Made by a program: the position numbers and the translations under genes. A DNA stretch of 34,647 nt. Source: Bordetella parapertussis (lineage in GTDB: Bacteria > Pseudomonadota > Gammaproteobacteria > Burkholderiales > Burkholderiaceae_B). Numbering within the stretch: the stretch's first letter is position 1; each line of letters begins with the position of its first letter. The stretch spans positions 1 through 34,647 of the forward strand of contig CALQNE010000008.1 of NCBI GenBank assembly GCA_943331855.1, read 5' to 3'. Shown in pieces: positions 1 through 9,092 of this stretch. The notes beneath the pieces are model-generated. The model did not search any database. It was not told the DNA's origin and saw nothing but the letters and a program-made list of their open reading frames with translations.

Positions 1-3000
1 AAGCGACCTGAGGAAATCGTCGCTATTACGTTTACTCGCAAGGCTGCCGCCGAGATGCATGAGCGCGTACTTGAGAAGCTTGCCAAGGGACTAAGCGATA
101 CCCCGCCACTGCTTGAACATGAGCGCCGTAGTTGGGAGATGGCACGTCGGGCACTCGCGCGTGATCAAGAATATGAATGGAATATTTTGCAATATCCCGC
201 GCGTTTGACCATTCGCACCATTGACTCTTTTTGTGCTTCGCTGGTGCGCGCGATGCCCTGGATGTCATCGATGGGTGGGGTGCCTAAAATCGCTGAGGAT
301 GCTCGGCCGCATTATCTGGCTGCGGCTAGCGCAACCCTTGAGATGGCGGGTGCGCAAGCTGAAGTCAAGCGATTGCTCGATCATATGGATTTGGATGTAG
401 CCGCTGCGCGTGATGCGCTCGCGGATATGTTGAGTCAACGCGATCAGTGGTTGCCTCATATGGAGCGAAGCGACGATCATAAAGCGCTTGAGCAAAACTT
501 GTGCGAAGCCATAGAACAAGATCTTCGCCAGTTACTCGAAGCCATGCCTGAAAACTGGGCGCATGAATTGGGGTCGCTCGGTTCAATTGCAGCAAATAAT
601 TTGCTTGAGGCAGACTCAGAAAGCCCGATTGGTGCTTTGCTCGATTGGGATGGCGAGTCGTTCGAGGCGACGGTTGATGACTTACAGCGCTGGCAGGGTT
701 TAGCCGCTTTGTTATTGACGGACAAAGGGCAGCTCAGAAAGACGATTACTGTTACTCAAGGGTTCCCGGCGGGTGCAGAGTTTAAGCAAGCCAAGGCAGA
801 GCTCTTGGGCTGGCTCGAGGCTCATCGACCATCCGAACACGACCGGGGTGAGCCACCTGAGTGGCTGCGTCGCCTGGCGCAAGTGACGAATATTCCTCAA
901 TATCAGTTTACGCCAGAGCAACGTGAGATTATTGAGGCGCAGATTGCGTGTTTAAAGCTGGCCGCAGGTCAATTGACGTTGCGGTTTATACAAGCAGGTG
1001 AGGTGGACTTTATCGAGATCGCGCGTCGAGCCGACATGGCGCTTGGCTACGCCGATGATCCCAGCGAACTTTTGCTAAAGCTTGATGCGAGTATTCAGCA
1101 TTTACTCATCGACGAATTTCAGGACACAAGCCTCTCTCAGATCTCATTGATTAAAAAATTAACCTCGGGCTGGCAACCAGACGATGGACGCAGTGTGTTT
1201 TTGGTCGGAGACCCGATGCAGTCGATTTATCGGTTTCGAAAAGCAGATGTGAGTTTATTTATCAAAGTGCGTGACCACGGCCTGGAGGGCCTGCCTTTGA
1301 CCTGTCTGCAGCTCACGGATAACTTTCGTTCTCAAGGCAAAATTGTTCAGTGGGTGAATGCAACCTTTAAACCCATGTTTCCTGAAGCAGATGACCCAGA
1401 GATCGGTGCGATTTCGTATGCGCAGTCAGTGGCATTTAAGGATGAAACAATTGCGCAAGCTGTGCAGCACCATTCTTTTTTGCCTGAGGATCGACAAGCG
1501 TCGCAACAAAGAGTTGTTGAGCTCGCGCGTCAGGCGCTAGAAGACTTTAATCGACCTGATCACAAACACCCAGTTGCAATTTTGGTGCGTGCGCGTTCGC
1601 ATTTGTTGGACGTGACCCAATTACTGCAACGCGCGGGGATTCCCTGTCGGGCTGTTGAATTGGTGCCGCTGCATCAACGTCCGTACGTTGTCGATTTGGT
1701 ACAAATCGCACGCGCATTGACTCACCCTGCGGACCGACTAGCCTGGATATCAGTCTTGCGTTCTCCCTACTGTGGATTGACGCTTGAAAGTTTGCACTGT
1801 TTGTTTGCGAACCGCCGTCAGACAGCGCCAGATATTTTGCGTTCAGCGCTCGACTCTGATCCTTCTAGCGGCTTGTGTTTAGCGCAGCAGGTCTTGCGTC
1901 CTGCGGAATTTGAGCGTTTGCGTGCAACGGCACGGATCTTGCTTGAAGCCATGATCGAAGATGATGTGCAGCCTTTTGCTGCCCGTCTCGAAGCGGTATG
2001 GAGAGCGTTGGCTGGCCCCGCTTTGGCAGACTCTGAGGCAGACTTGCAAGATGCTGAGAGCCTATTTTTGCTGATTGAAAGCCTCGCCCCATATGGAGCA
2101 CTTGAGATCGACATTCTTCAAGAGCGCTTAACTAAACTGTACGCGTCTCCTGATCCGCACGTTCGCGCCGTTGAAGTGATGACCATGCATAAATGCAAGG
2201 GGTTGCAATTCGAGACCGTCATTCTTTACGGCCTGCAGCGCGGCCCAGCGTCTGATGATGCGCCTTTACTGCGTTTTGAACAGGTGGGTTCTCGCCTAAT
2301 GCTCGGCCCCATTAAAGCCAGGGCAAGTAAAGAGCAAGATCCAATTGCTAAATATCTCGCAGAGCGAGAAAAGCGTCGAGGTGAGTATGAAATTGATCGG
2401 TTGTTGTACGTGGCGGCTACACGTGCCAAAGAGGTGTTGCATCTCGTGGCGGATTTGAGTCTGTCCACCAAGGTACTTGAGGTGGCCGAACCGCGTCAGG
2501 GCAGTTTGCTCAGGCGGCTTTGGTCAAGTTGGGATCACACATCGATACCGATGATCGAAAAACGTCCCGATCACGACGCAAGGGCCATGCCGTTTTATCA
2601 AGCGGGCCCGTTGCTTCGCCGCGCAGAAGTTGTAAACGCTCCAGAGGCTACGTCTGCAGCTCCGGGCTTTAATCCAGCCTACGTGTGGCCAAGTGTTAAA
2701 ACCCACGAGCGCGTTTTAGGAACCTTGACCCATGCTTGGCTGGATCATATCGGTCAAGCAGGTGTGGCGCAGTGGTCTGAGGCAAAGTTGCTTGAGCAAC
2801 GTAAACGGATCGAACGACAATGTGTTCAAGCGGGCGTGCCGGCGCCCGAGTTGGCCGCTGCGGTGCAAGAAGTACTCGAAACCTTGGTTGCGATGTTGAC
2901 GCACGCGAGAGGTCAATGGCTGCTCAGTCAGCTCGGCGCGTATCGCGAATGGGTATTGCTCGATGAGAGTGGCAAGGTGTCGGTGTTGGATTTGGTTGTG

Positions 3001-3231
3001 CAAGATGAGCGCGGTTGGTTGGTGGTCGATTACAAAACGGGTCGACCGTTAAAGGCCGAAACGCCTGCTCGTTTCGGTCAGCGCATGCTTTCGCGCTATG
3101 CAAAACAGTTACAAGGCTATTGTGAGCAAGTCGGTGCGCTCGATGGACGCGCCGTGCGTGCGGCACTTTATTTTCCAAGAGATGACCTATGGTTTGATTT
3201 TGAGCCGCTAGCGATGGGTAAGCCCTGCTAG
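1..3231 (+). CDS. addA: AddA/RecB-like UvrD-family helicase with C-terminal nuclease, 5' end outside window
   Basis: The reading frame is open from base 1, so the N-terminus and Walker A motif lie outside the window; 1076 residues are visible. Superfamily 1 helicase motifs appear in order: motif Ia (ITFTRKAAAEM, visible residues 9-19), Walker B DEFQD (371-375), motif III VGDPMQSIYRFR (402-413), motif V around TMHKCKG (728-734) and motif VI LLYVAATRAK (801-810). Near the C-terminus Asp997 and the Asp1010-Tyr-Lys1012 pair fit a PD-(D/E)XK RecB-type nuclease. This architecture is that of the AddA subunit of AddAB, which unwinds and resects double-strand breaks for RecA loading. An AddB partner would be expected just upstream. 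A RecB-like or stand-alone UvrD/nuclease protein is the alternative. The stop codon lies about ten bases before the 4.5S RNA gene. Confidence 0.87.
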   Translation, partial: KRPEEIVAITFTRKAAAEMHERVLEKLAKGLSDTPPLLEHERRSWEMARRALARDQEYEWNILQYPARLTIRTIDSFCASLVRAMPWMSSMGGVPKIAEDARPHYLAAASATLEMAGAQAEVKRLLDHMDLDVAAARDALADMLSQRDQWLPHMERSDDHKALEQNLCEAIEQDLRQLLEAMPENWAHELGSLGSIAANNLLEADSESPIGALLDWDGESFEATVDDLQRWQGLAALLLTDKGQLRKTITVTQGFPAGAEFKQAKAELLGWLEAHRPSEHDRGEPPEWLRRLAQVTNIPQYQFTPEQREIIEAQIACLKLAAGQLTLRFIQAGEVDFIEIARRADMALGYADDPSELLLKLDASIQHLLIDEFQDTSLSQISLIKKLTSGWQPDDGRSVFLVGDPMQSIYRFRKADVSLFIKVRDHGLEGLPLTCLQLTDNFRSQGKIVQWVNATFKPMFPEADDPEIGAISYAQSVAFKDETIAQAVQHHSFLPEDRQASQQRVVELARQALEDFNRPDHKHPVAILVRARSHLLDVTQLLQRAGIPCRAVELVPLHQRPYVVDLVQIARALTHPADRLAWISVLRSPYCGLTLESLHCLFANRRQTAPDILRSALDSDPSSGLCLAQQVLRPAEFERLRATARILLEAMIEDDVQPFAARLEAVWRALAGPALADSEADLQDAESLFLLIESLAPYGALEIDILQERLTKLYASPDPHVRAVEVMTMHKCKGLQFETVILYGLQRGPASDDAPLLRFEQVGSRLMLGPIKARASKEQDPIAKYLAEREKRRGEYEIDRLLYVAATRAKEVLHLVADLSLSTKVLEVAEPRQGSLLRRLWSSWDHTSIPMIEKRPDHDARAMPFYQAGPLLRRAEVVNAPEATSAAPGFNPAYVWPSVKTHERVLGTLTHAWLDHIGQAGVAQWSEAKLLEQRKRIERQCVQAGVPAPELAAAVQEVLETLVAMLTHARGQWLLSQLGAYREWVLLDESGKVSVLDLVVQDERGWLVVDYKTGRPLKAETPARFGQRMLSRYAKQLQGYCEQVGALDGRAVRAALYFPRDDLWFDFEPLAMGKPC

Positions 3232-3234
3232 AAT
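3229..3234 (+). promoter_or_regulatory. Possible -10 element of the 4.5S RNA promoter
   Basis: TAGAAT matches the sigma-70 -10 consensus at five of six positions and ends seven bases before the inferred 5' end of the SRP RNA. It overlaps the stop codon of the upstream helicase gene. No convincing -35 hexamer was found at 16-18 bases spacing, so the call is tentative. Confidence 0.4.
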
Positions 3235-3241
3235 GCTGTTT

Positions 3242-3336
3242 GGCGGGCCCCTTCGCATGGTTCGGCGGCAAATCTGGTCAGGTCGGGAACGAAGCAGCCA
3301 TAGTCGTGCAGAAACAGTGCCGAAGTCAGGCTCGCC
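3242..3336 (+). ncRNA. ffs: 4.5S RNA, bacterial signal recognition particle RNA
   Basis: The conserved SRP domain IV core is plain: GGTCAGGTCGGGAACGAAGC followed by AGCC (about 3277-3300), including the GGAA-type tetraloop variant GGGAAC and the asymmetric loop that binds Ffh. The ends pair: GGCGGGCC (3242-3249) with GGCTCGCC (3329-3336), with one G-U pair, closing a single long hairpin of about 95 nucleotides, the usual size of the small gammaproteobacterial and betaproteobacterial form. It binds Ffh and FtsY for co-translational membrane targeting. A short T-run (3344-3348) just after the closing helix may help termination. Exact ends are inferred from pairing and could shift by a few bases. 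Confidence 0.93.
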
Positions 3337-3381
3337 TCTCTAGTTTTTGTTAGTGAATTTTGTCGGTGATCCGCTCATCTC

Positions 3382-5202
3382 ATGACTTATCTAGTCCTTG
3401 CGCGCAAATGGCGTCCCCGTTCGTTTGATACCCTGGTCGGTCAAGATCACGTTGTCCGTGCGTTGACGCATGCGCTCACGACGCAGCGCTTACACCACGC
3501 CTGGTTATTTACGGGCACGCGCGGGGTTGGCAAAACAACCCTGTCACGTATTTTGGCCAAAGCACTTAATTGCGAAACCGGGATTACGGCCACGCCTTGC
3601 GGGGTCTGCCAGGCATGTACGCAAATCGACGAGGGTCGGTTTGTTGATTATTTAGAGCTTGATGCTGCGTCAAACCGTGGCGTCGAAGAAATGACGCAAT
3701 TGCTCGAACAGGCTGTCTATTCACCGAGCGTCGGTCGCTTCAAGGTCTATATGATCGATGAGGTGCACATGCTGACGGGCCATGCGTTTAATGCGATGCT
3801 TAAAACGCTTGAAGAGCCGCCGGCCCATGTCAAATTCATTTTAGCGACGACTGATCCGCAAAAGATCCCCGTCACCGTCTTATCTCGTTGCCTTCAGTTC
3901 AATCTCAAACAGATGCCCGGCGAAGCGATTGTGGGTCATCTAGAGCAGGTATTGGGGGCTGAAGAAATTGCCTTTGAAGTCCCTGCTTTACGTTTACTGG
4001 GTCAGGCTGCGTCGGGTTCGATGCGCGATGCTTTATCACTGACAGATCAGGCCATTGCCTACAGTGCCGGCAATCTGACTGAAGAAGCTGTACGTGGCAT
4101 GCTTGGTACGATCGATCAGCGGCATTTGGTACGCTTACTTGATGCGTTGCAGGCGGGGCAGGCTGCTGCAGTGCTTGAGATTGCAGATGAACTCGCCACG
4201 CGTGGCTTGTCGTATCGTGCGGCGCTGGCTGACCTCGCGATCTTGTTGTCTCGCATCGCGATTGTTCAACGCGTTGCACAGGCCATTGACGAGGCTGATC
4301 CCTTGGTTGTTGATATCAAACGCTTAGCCAGTTCATTACAGCCTGATGCAGTCCAATTGTTTTATACCGTCGCAGTGCACAGTCGGTCAGAACTTGCAAT
4401 TGCGCCAGACGAGTACGCCGGCTTTGTGATGGCGTGTTTGCGGATGTTGTCGCTCTCAGGCGCTGCGGGTGGTGCGCAACAACAGGTCGTCCCGCAAGCA
4501 GTGCAAGCCGCGACTGCGCCTGGGCCTGCCCCTGCCGTGTCGACGGCGCCTCAGAAAAGTACCCGAGTGGCGCCCGTGGCACCAAGTCCCAAGCAAGTGA
4601 CTTCGCCTGTCGCGACTCAGCCGTCACCCAAGAGCGTGACAAAAGCCGAAGCAACCGTTTCAGATCGCGATGCGTCGTTCTCTGAACCAGAGGCAGAGCC
4701 TGAGCCCGAGTTTTTTTCACCTGACGACCTTGACTACAGCCCTGAGCCTGTTTTTGATCAGGCGGATGATGCGCAGTATGCGCACGCGCCTAGCAAACCG
4801 GTGTCTGATACGATTGTGTTGCCTGAACCTTGGGCTGGTTTTTCGGCGAAATTACCACTGTCTGGTATGGCCGCTCAGCTTGCGCGTCAATCCGAATGTG
4901 TCCAGGTCTCTGGGCGCACGATGCGCTTACGTGTAGCGACTAAGGCTTTGACTGAGGGCGCACATGCTGATCGTTTGCGTGCGGTGTTGACCGAATACTT
5001 TGGTTTTGTCGTTCAGGTCAATTTTGAAATAGGCGCTGGTCAGGGGCAATCGGCCCATGCCGTTGATCAGGCGGCGCAAGCGGCGCGCCAGCAGGCTGCT
5101 GAAAAGTCTGTCAAGGTTGATCCCTTTGTGCAAGCCCTGGTTAAAGATTTTGGTGCGCAAGTGGTGCCCGGTTCGATTCGCCCGGGTCACGCCTCGTTGT
5201 GA
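3382..5202 (+). CDS. dnaX: DNA polymerase III subunits gamma and tau
   Basis: The 606-residue product is the tau clamp-loader subunit. The AAA+ part shows Walker A GTRGVGKTT (45-53), four zinc-binding cysteines (Cys64, 73, 76, 79), Walker B with DEVH (126-129) and the arginine-finger SRC motif (168-170). Residues about 355-480 form a Pro/Ala/Glu-rich linker. The C-terminal part should bind DnaB helicase and the polymerase alpha subunit, as tau does in Escherichia coli. The start MTYLVLARKWRP is the family's usual N-terminus; no strong ribosome binding site precedes it. It lies directly after the 4.5S RNA gene and before ybaB and recR, a widely conserved order. A seven-T run in the linker may allow a short gamma form and is listed separately. 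Confidence 0.97.
   Translation: MTYLVLARKWRPRSFDTLVGQDHVVRALTHALTTQRLHHAWLFTGTRGVGKTTLSRILAKALNCETGITATPCGVCQACTQIDEGRFVDYLELDAASNRGVEEMTQLLEQAVYSPSVGRFKVYMIDEVHMLTGHAFNAMLKTLEEPPAHVKFILATTDPQKIPVTVLSRCLQFNLKQMPGEAIVGHLEQVLGAEEIAFEVPALRLLGQAASGSMRDALSLTDQAIAYSAGNLTEEAVRGMLGTIDQRHLVRLLDALQAGQAAAVLEIADELATRGLSYRAALADLAILLSRIAIVQRVAQAIDEADPLVVDIKRLASSLQPDAVQLFYTVAVHSRSELAIAPDEYAGFVMACLRMLSLSGAAGGAQQQVVPQAVQAATAPGPAPAVSTAPQKSTRVAPVAPSPKQVTSPVATQPSPKSVTKAEATVSDRDASFSEPEAEPEPEFFSPDDLDYSPEPVFDQADDAQYAHAPSKPVSDTIVLPEPWAGFSAKLPLSGMAAQLARQSECVQVSGRTMRLRVATKALTEGAHADRLRAVLTEYFGFVVQVNFEIGAGQGQSAHAVDQAAQAARQQAAEKSVKVDPFVQALVKDFGAQVVPGSIRPGHASL
4711..4724 (+). promoter_or_regulatory. Possible slippage site in dnaX that would yield a gamma form
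   Basis: Seven consecutive T bases (4711-4717) encode Phe444-Phe445 and the first base of codon 446. A -1 shift on the second UUU reads TTC ACC TGA and stops at 4722-4724, giving a protein of 447 residues that ends between the AAA+ clamp-loader core and the tau-specific tail. Escherichia coli gamma is 431 residues and also ends right after its shift site. The codon phase does not suit tandem slippage of two tRNAs (the base before is G), so single P-site slippage or RNA polymerase slippage on the T-run would be needed. This is inference; a run of Phe codons alone can produce such a string. Confidence 0.35.
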
Positions 5203-5241
5203 TTGTGTTTGAGTGTCTGTGGCGCTCGGTGTTTCGCTTCA

Positions 5242-5270
5242 TTGTTTAGTTGGTACTACTTTTGTATGAA
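5242..5270 (+). promoter_or_regulatory. Possible promoter for ybaB-recR
   Basis: TTGTTT (5242-5247) and TATGAA (5265-5270) are separated by 17 bases in the dnaX-ybaB spacer. They match the -35 and -10 consensus at three and four of six positions, so the promoter is weak at best. Read-through from dnaX is equally possible. Confidence 0.3.
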
Positions 5271-5291
5271 TTATTTCAGGAAATTTAAATC

Positions 5292-5618
5292 ATGATGAAA
5301 GGACAAATTGCAGGTCTGATGCGCCAGGCGCAACAGATGCAAGAAAATATGAAAAAAGCCCAAGACGCACTGGCCGATATTTTGGTCGAAGGTGCTGCGG
5401 GTGGTAACTTGGTTAAGGTGACCATGACGTGTCGTCATGATGTGAAGCGGGTGGTGATTGATCCAAGTCTGCTGGCTGAAGATAAAGACATGCTCGAAGA
5501 TTTAGTCGCAGCCGCCTTTAACGATGCGCTGCGTAAAGCTGAAGCGACCTCTCAAGAAAAAATGGCCGGCGTCACTGCGGGTATGCCTTTGCCGCCCGGA
5601 ATGAAATTACCGTTTTAA
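5292..5618 (+). CDS. ybaB: YbaB/EbfC family nucleoid-associated protein
   Basis: This 108-residue protein has the family signature: N-terminal [20 protein letters not shown] helix, a central beta-region ([18 protein letters not shown]), and the C-terminal tail [13 protein letters not shown]. YbaB/EbfC proteins form dimers that bind DNA non-specifically. The gene sits between dnaX and recR as in most proteobacteria. Two consecutive ATG codons occur (5292 and 5295); AGGA at 5278-5281 is the likely ribosome binding site and serves either, with the first chosen here. Its stop codon TAA shares one base with the recR start (TAATG), so the two are translationally coupled. Confidence 0.95.
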   Translation: MMKGQIAGLMRQAQQMQENMKKAQDALADILVEGAAGGNLVKVTMTCRHDVKRVVIDPSLLAEDKDMLEDLVAAAFNDALRKAEATSQEKMAGVTAGMPLPPGMKLPF

Positions 5619-6226
5619 TGAGCACTTCGCCCTCTGAACCACAACCCTTGTTGGCCTTGGTCGACGCACTGCGTCGTTTGCCCGGTGTGGGGGCACGAAC
5701 GGCGCGTCGCATGGCGTACCACCTTTTACAACATGACCTGAAAGCGGCGCAGCAACTAGGTCAGGCCTTGACCGATGCGGTACAGCGTCTGCAGCATTGC
5801 GAGCTGTGTAATAGTTTCACCGAAACGCCTGTGTGCGCAACCTGTGAACATCCCGAGCGCGACACGAGTCTGCTGTGTATTGTTGAAACCCCCGCGGATC
5901 AAAACTCAATTGAGGCCACACATGGTTATCAGGGTTTGTATTATGTGCTGATGGGCCGCCTGGCCCCTCTTGAGGGCACGGGTCCTGACGAGCTGGATTT
6001 TGATCGTGTCCTTGAGCGCGCGACCAATGGCGTGGTGCAAGAAGTTATTCTGGCTACAAATTTTACGGCTGAAGGCGAAACCACCGCGCATTACCTCTCC
6101 GAGGCCTTGCGTGTGCAAGGGATCAAGGTCACCCGACTGGCGCGCGGCGTTCCGGCTGGCAGTGAAATTGAATATGTAGATGCCGGCACGGTTGCCTGGG
6201 CCTTGATGGAACGCAAGCCCACCTAA
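5618..6226 (+). CDS. recR: Recombination mediator protein RecR
   Basis: The 202-residue product matches RecR in length and layout: N-terminal helix-hairpin-helix ([17 protein letters not shown], about residues 21-37), a C4 zinc finger (Cys61, 64, 73, 76), and a Toprim domain beginning at CIVETPADQ (about 87-95) with the conserved [12 protein letters not shown] block. The C-terminal Walker-B-like part includes [14 protein letters not shown]. RecR acts with RecO, and in some bacteria RecF, to load RecA on SSB-coated single-stranded DNA. The start overlaps the ybaB stop by one base. Confidence 0.97.
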   Translation: MSTSPSEPQPLLALVDALRRLPGVGARTARRMAYHLLQHDLKAAQQLGQALTDAVQRLQHCELCNSFTETPVCATCEHPERDTSLLCIVETPADQNSIEATHGYQGLYYVLMGRLAPLEGTGPDELDFDRVLERATNGVVQEVILATNFTAEGETTAHYLSEALRVQGIKVTRLARGVPAGSEIEYVDAGTVAWALMERKPT

Positions 6227-6269
6227 ATTGGGCGTTGCGAGGGAGCTGCATCACCTTCAAGGGCCCAGC

Positions 6270-6289
6270 TTTGCGGGTAAACTCGCAGA
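6270..6289 (+). other. Small hairpin after recR, function unknown
   Basis: The 120-base spacer between recR and the next gene holds an imperfect eight-pair stem (core TGCGGG/CTCGCA with G-U pairs, loop TAAA). No T-run follows, so it is not a typical intrinsic terminator. No convincing promoter was recognised in the rest of the spacer. Confidence 0.25.
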
Positions 6290-6346
6290 CGCTATCGGCA
6301 CCCCCTATGCTTAAATAGCCTATCAAAAATTTTACGAGAGACGCTC

Positions 6347-7393
6347 ATGTCGATTTCACGCCGTCAGTTGATTCAGTTTGCAGGTGCAACCTCACTCTTG
6401 TCTGCGGCACCGTCTTTGGTGCTTGCGCAAAAACTTGAAAAAACCAGTGTGCATATTGCGGTGGGTGGCAAGGTCGGCACGTACTATCAGGCCCTGACGA
6501 TCGCCGAACAGCTGGGTTACTTCAAAGACGAAGGTCTCGATGTCAAAATCTCTGACTTCGCCGGCGGATCCAAATCACTACAGGCTGTTGTGGGTGGTAG
6601 CGCCGATGTTGTATCGGGCGCTTACGAACACACCATCAACTTGCAATCCAAAGGTCAGTTTTTTCGCTGCGTGGTGCTGCAAGGTCGTTGCCCGATGATT
6701 ACCGTGGGCGTATCTAAAAAGACGCTGCCAAACTTTAAGACCGCAGCAGACTTGCGCGGTAAAAAAGTGGGTGTCACGGCGCCTGGTTCCTCGACCAGTA
6801 TGATCGCGAGCTTCTATCTGGCCAAGCATGGGTTGAAGCCCACCGACGTTTCGTTTATTGGTGTGGGCGCGGGTGCGGGTGCTATTTCAGCGATACGCGA
6901 AGGCCATATTGATGTGCTTTCGAATATTGATCCCGTGATTACCACGCTTGAAGAAGCCAACGAAATTTTGACCATTGTTGATACGCGCCGGTTAAAAGAT
7001 ACGCAGGATATTTTTGGTGGAAATATGCCAGCGGGTAGTCTGTACATGCCGCAAGCCTACATCGATGCAAATCCCAAGACTGTGCAAGCGTTGACCAATG
7101 CGATCGTGCGGGCCGATAAGTGGATTGTCAAGGCAGGCCCCCAAGGCGTCGTAAAGGCCGTGCCTGCAAGCTATCTTCAAGGCAAGCCAGAGATTTACGC
7201 AAAGGCCGTTGAAAAGTGTCTTGAAGCGATCTCGCCCGATGGCATGATTCCTGAAGACGGCCCAGCGACCGCGTTGAAGGCGTTAGCGGCCTATAGCGCA
7301 GATATACGAGATGCCAAAGTGGATCTGGCTAAAACCTGGACCAATGATTTCACGCGCCGTGCCAATGAAAAATATCCTGAAGTTAAAGCTTAA
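6347..7393 (+). CDS. ABC transporter substrate-binding protein, NMT1/SsuA/TauA-like
   Basis: A 348-residue periplasmic binding protein. The N-terminus has a positive stretch, SRRQLIQ, then a hydrophobic core and a likely cleavage site near LVLAQ (about residue 27); the paired arginines could indicate Tat export, though Sec is possible. The mature part has the hallmark of the NMT1/THI5-like group: IAEQLGYFKDEGLDVKISDF (about 51-70), followed by GGSKSLQAVVGGSADVV and DLRGKKVGVTAPGSST. Members bind nitrate, sulfonates, taurine, pyrimidine precursors of thiamine, and others; the ligand cannot be read from sequence. GAGAG upstream is a possible ribosome binding site. An ATPase and permease follow within 15 and 2 bases, making a complete importer. 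Confidence 0.88.
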   Translation: MSISRRQLIQFAGATSLLSAAPSLVLAQKLEKTSVHIAVGGKVGTYYQALTIAEQLGYFKDEGLDVKISDFAGGSKSLQAVVGGSADVVSGAYEHTINLQSKGQFFRCVVLQGRCPMITVGVSKKTLPNFKTAADLRGKKVGVTAPGSSTSMIASFYLAKHGLKPTDVSFIGVGAGAGAISAIREGHIDVLSNIDPVITTLEEANEILTIVDTRRLKDTQDIFGGNMPAGSLYMPQAYIDANPKTVQALTNAIVRADKWIVKAGPQGVVKAVPASYLQGKPEIYAKAVEKCLEAISPDGMIPEDGPATALKALAAYSADIRDAKVDLAKTWTNDFTRRANEKYPEVKA

Positions 7394-7407
7394 ATCGAGT
7401 TTGGCTG

Positions 7408-8253
7408 ATGGCATCTACTGAAACACCTGCGGCCGCGAAGCCGCAGCAAGCGCCCGCACTTTTGTTGCAAGATATCTCGTGTACGTTCGTATCGCGAGAT
7501 GATCCAGGCCAACGCTATACCGCAGTGGCAGACACCACGCTCTCAGTGGCACCTGGTGAGTTTGTGTCTGTAGTCGGCCCCACTGGCTGTGGAAAATCAA
7601 CCTTATTGAATATCGCAGCGGGCTTGCTTGCGCCATCCAGTGGCGTCGTTGAGTCTTTTGGCGAACCGCTAAATGGTATCAACAAGCGCGCTGGTTATAT
7701 GTTTCAGGGTGAGGCGTTATTGCCCTGGCGCTCTGCGCTTGATAACGTTGTGGCAGGGTTAGAGTTTGCGGGCGTTGAGCGCGCGCAGGCTTGCGAACGT
7801 GGTCGTCAGTGGTTGATGCGCGTTGGACTCAATGGTTTTGAAGATCGCTATCCGCATCAAATGTCGGGCGGCATGCGCAAGCGCACCATGCTTGCTCAGA
7901 CCTTGATTCGTGACCCTGACATCATCTTGATGGATGAACCGTTTTCTGCGCTTGATATTCAAACTCGTCAGTTAATGGAAAACGAAGTGCTTGAGCTATG
8001 GATGGCCAAGCGCAAGGCGGTATTGTTTATTACGCATGATCTGGATGAAGCGATTGCCATGAGCGATCGCGTGGTGGTGTTGTCGGCGGGGCCGGGCACG
8101 CATCCCATTGGCGAGTTCGTGATTGACTTACCGCGCCCACGCGATGTGGCAGAGGTGCGGATGCAACCGCGCTTTGTTGAGCTGCATGGGGCGATCTGGT
8201 CTGTGTTGCGTGATGAAGTCTTGAAGGGCTACGCCCAACAAAAGCGAGCTTGA
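7408..8253 (+). CDS. ABC transporter ATP-binding protein, SsuB/TauB-like
   Basis: This 281-residue ATPase has Walker A GPTGCGKST (57-65), a Q-loop at MFQGEALLPW (about 98-107), the ABC signature MSGGMRKR (152-159), Walker B ILMDEP (173-178) and the switch histidine in FITHDLDEA. The GEALLPWRSALDNV block and the SGGMRKR signature are typical of nitrate/sulfonate/taurine-type importers. It follows the binding-protein gene by 14 bases and precedes the permease by one base, so the three are one operon. It energises import at the inner face of the membrane. Confidence 0.92.
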   Translation: MASTETPAAAKPQQAPALLLQDISCTFVSRDDPGQRYTAVADTTLSVAPGEFVSVVGPTGCGKSTLLNIAAGLLAPSSGVVESFGEPLNGINKRAGYMFQGEALLPWRSALDNVVAGLEFAGVERAQACERGRQWLMRVGLNGFEDRYPHQMSGGMRKRTMLAQTLIRDPDIILMDEPFSALDIQTRQLMENEVLELWMAKRKAVLFITHDLDEAIAMSDRVVVLSAGPGTHPIGEFVIDLPRPRDVAEVRMQPRFVELHGAIWSVLRDEVLKGYAQQKRA

Positions 8254-8254
8254 T

Positions 8255-9052
8255 ATGTTGAATTTTCTTAAGCCTACCTCGAAGCTGTCTTTGCGTGTGT
8301 GGCAGGTCAGTATTTTGATCTTGGTGATTTTGGGCTGGCAGCTTGCGTCTGCCGATCCAAAAATCGCCTTCTTCTTTGGTAAGCCCTTGGGCGTGTGGGG
8401 ACGAATTTGGGATTGGTTCGTGGTGAATGGCGATATTTATTCGCACTTGGGCATTACCTTAACCGAGACCGTACTCGCATTTTTTATTGGTACGACGTCT
8501 GGGCTTGGGATGGGGCTATGGCTGGGACTTTCACCCATGGCAAGCAATATTCTTGATCCCTACATCAAAGCCTTGAATTCAATGCCGCGTGTGATTCTGG
8601 CGCCAATTTTTGCAATGTGGTTTGGCTTGGGGATTTGGTCCAAAGTGGCCTTGGCGGTCACGCTCGTATTTTTTATTGTGTTTTTTAACGTCTATCAAGG
8701 TGTACGTGAAGTCAGCCCAACCTTGCTGGATAACGCGCGCATGCTAGGTGCTGATCGTAAACAATTGCTCAGGCAGGTCTATTTGCCTTCGGCAACAAGC
8801 TGGGTATTTTCAAGCCTGCACACTTCAGTTGGCTTGGCCTTCGTGGGCGCAGTGGTTGGTGAATATTTAGGTTCGGCTGCCGGCGTGGGCTATCTGATTT
8901 TGCAAGCAGAGGGCACCCTCGACGTGAACACTGTCATTGCTGGGATTTTTGTTTTGACGGCCTGCGCGCTCGTGTTGGACTCAATCGTCGGCGTAATCGA
9001 AAAACGCCTGATGCGCTGGCAGCCTAAGTCAGGTGAAACTGAAAAGCTGTAA
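8255..9052 (+). CDS. ABC transporter permease, SsuC/TauC-like
   Basis: A 265-residue integral membrane protein with about six hydrophobic segments (near residues 17-33, 72-92, 114-124, 132-147, 192-206 and 226-243). The EAA coupling loop is visible as NARMLGADRKQLLRQVYLP (160-178), which contacts the ATPase encoded just upstream. The sequence LNSMPRVILAPIFAMWFGLG is characteristic of the BPD_transp_1 permeases of nitrate/sulfonate/taurine systems. The start codon follows the ATPase stop by one base. It ends 40 bases before the convergent tal gene; no terminator hairpin with a T-run was seen between them. Confidence 0.92.
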   Translation: MLNFLKPTSKLSLRVWQVSILILVILGWQLASADPKIAFFFGKPLGVWGRIWDWFVVNGDIYSHLGITLTETVLAFFIGTTSGLGMGLWLGLSPMASNILDPYIKALNSMPRVILAPIFAMWFGLGIWSKVALAVTLVFFIVFFNVYQGVREVSPTLLDNARMLGADRKQLLRQVYLPSATSWVFSSLHTSVGLAFVGAVVGEYLGSAAGVGYLILQAEGTLDVNTVIAGIFVLTACALVLDSIVGVIEKRLMRWQPKSGETEKL

Positions 9053-9092
9053 GGGCTGTACGTCTTTAAGCCAGCGTGAGTTGTCAATGAAT

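Noticed and set aside
4316..4720. 134-residue antisense frame within dnaX
   Set aside because: It lies wholly in the Pro/Ala-rich linker of dnaX and shows no motif; the dnaX frame is certain.
6270..6289. Intrinsic terminator after recR
   Set aside because: The stem has G-U pairs and no following T-run.
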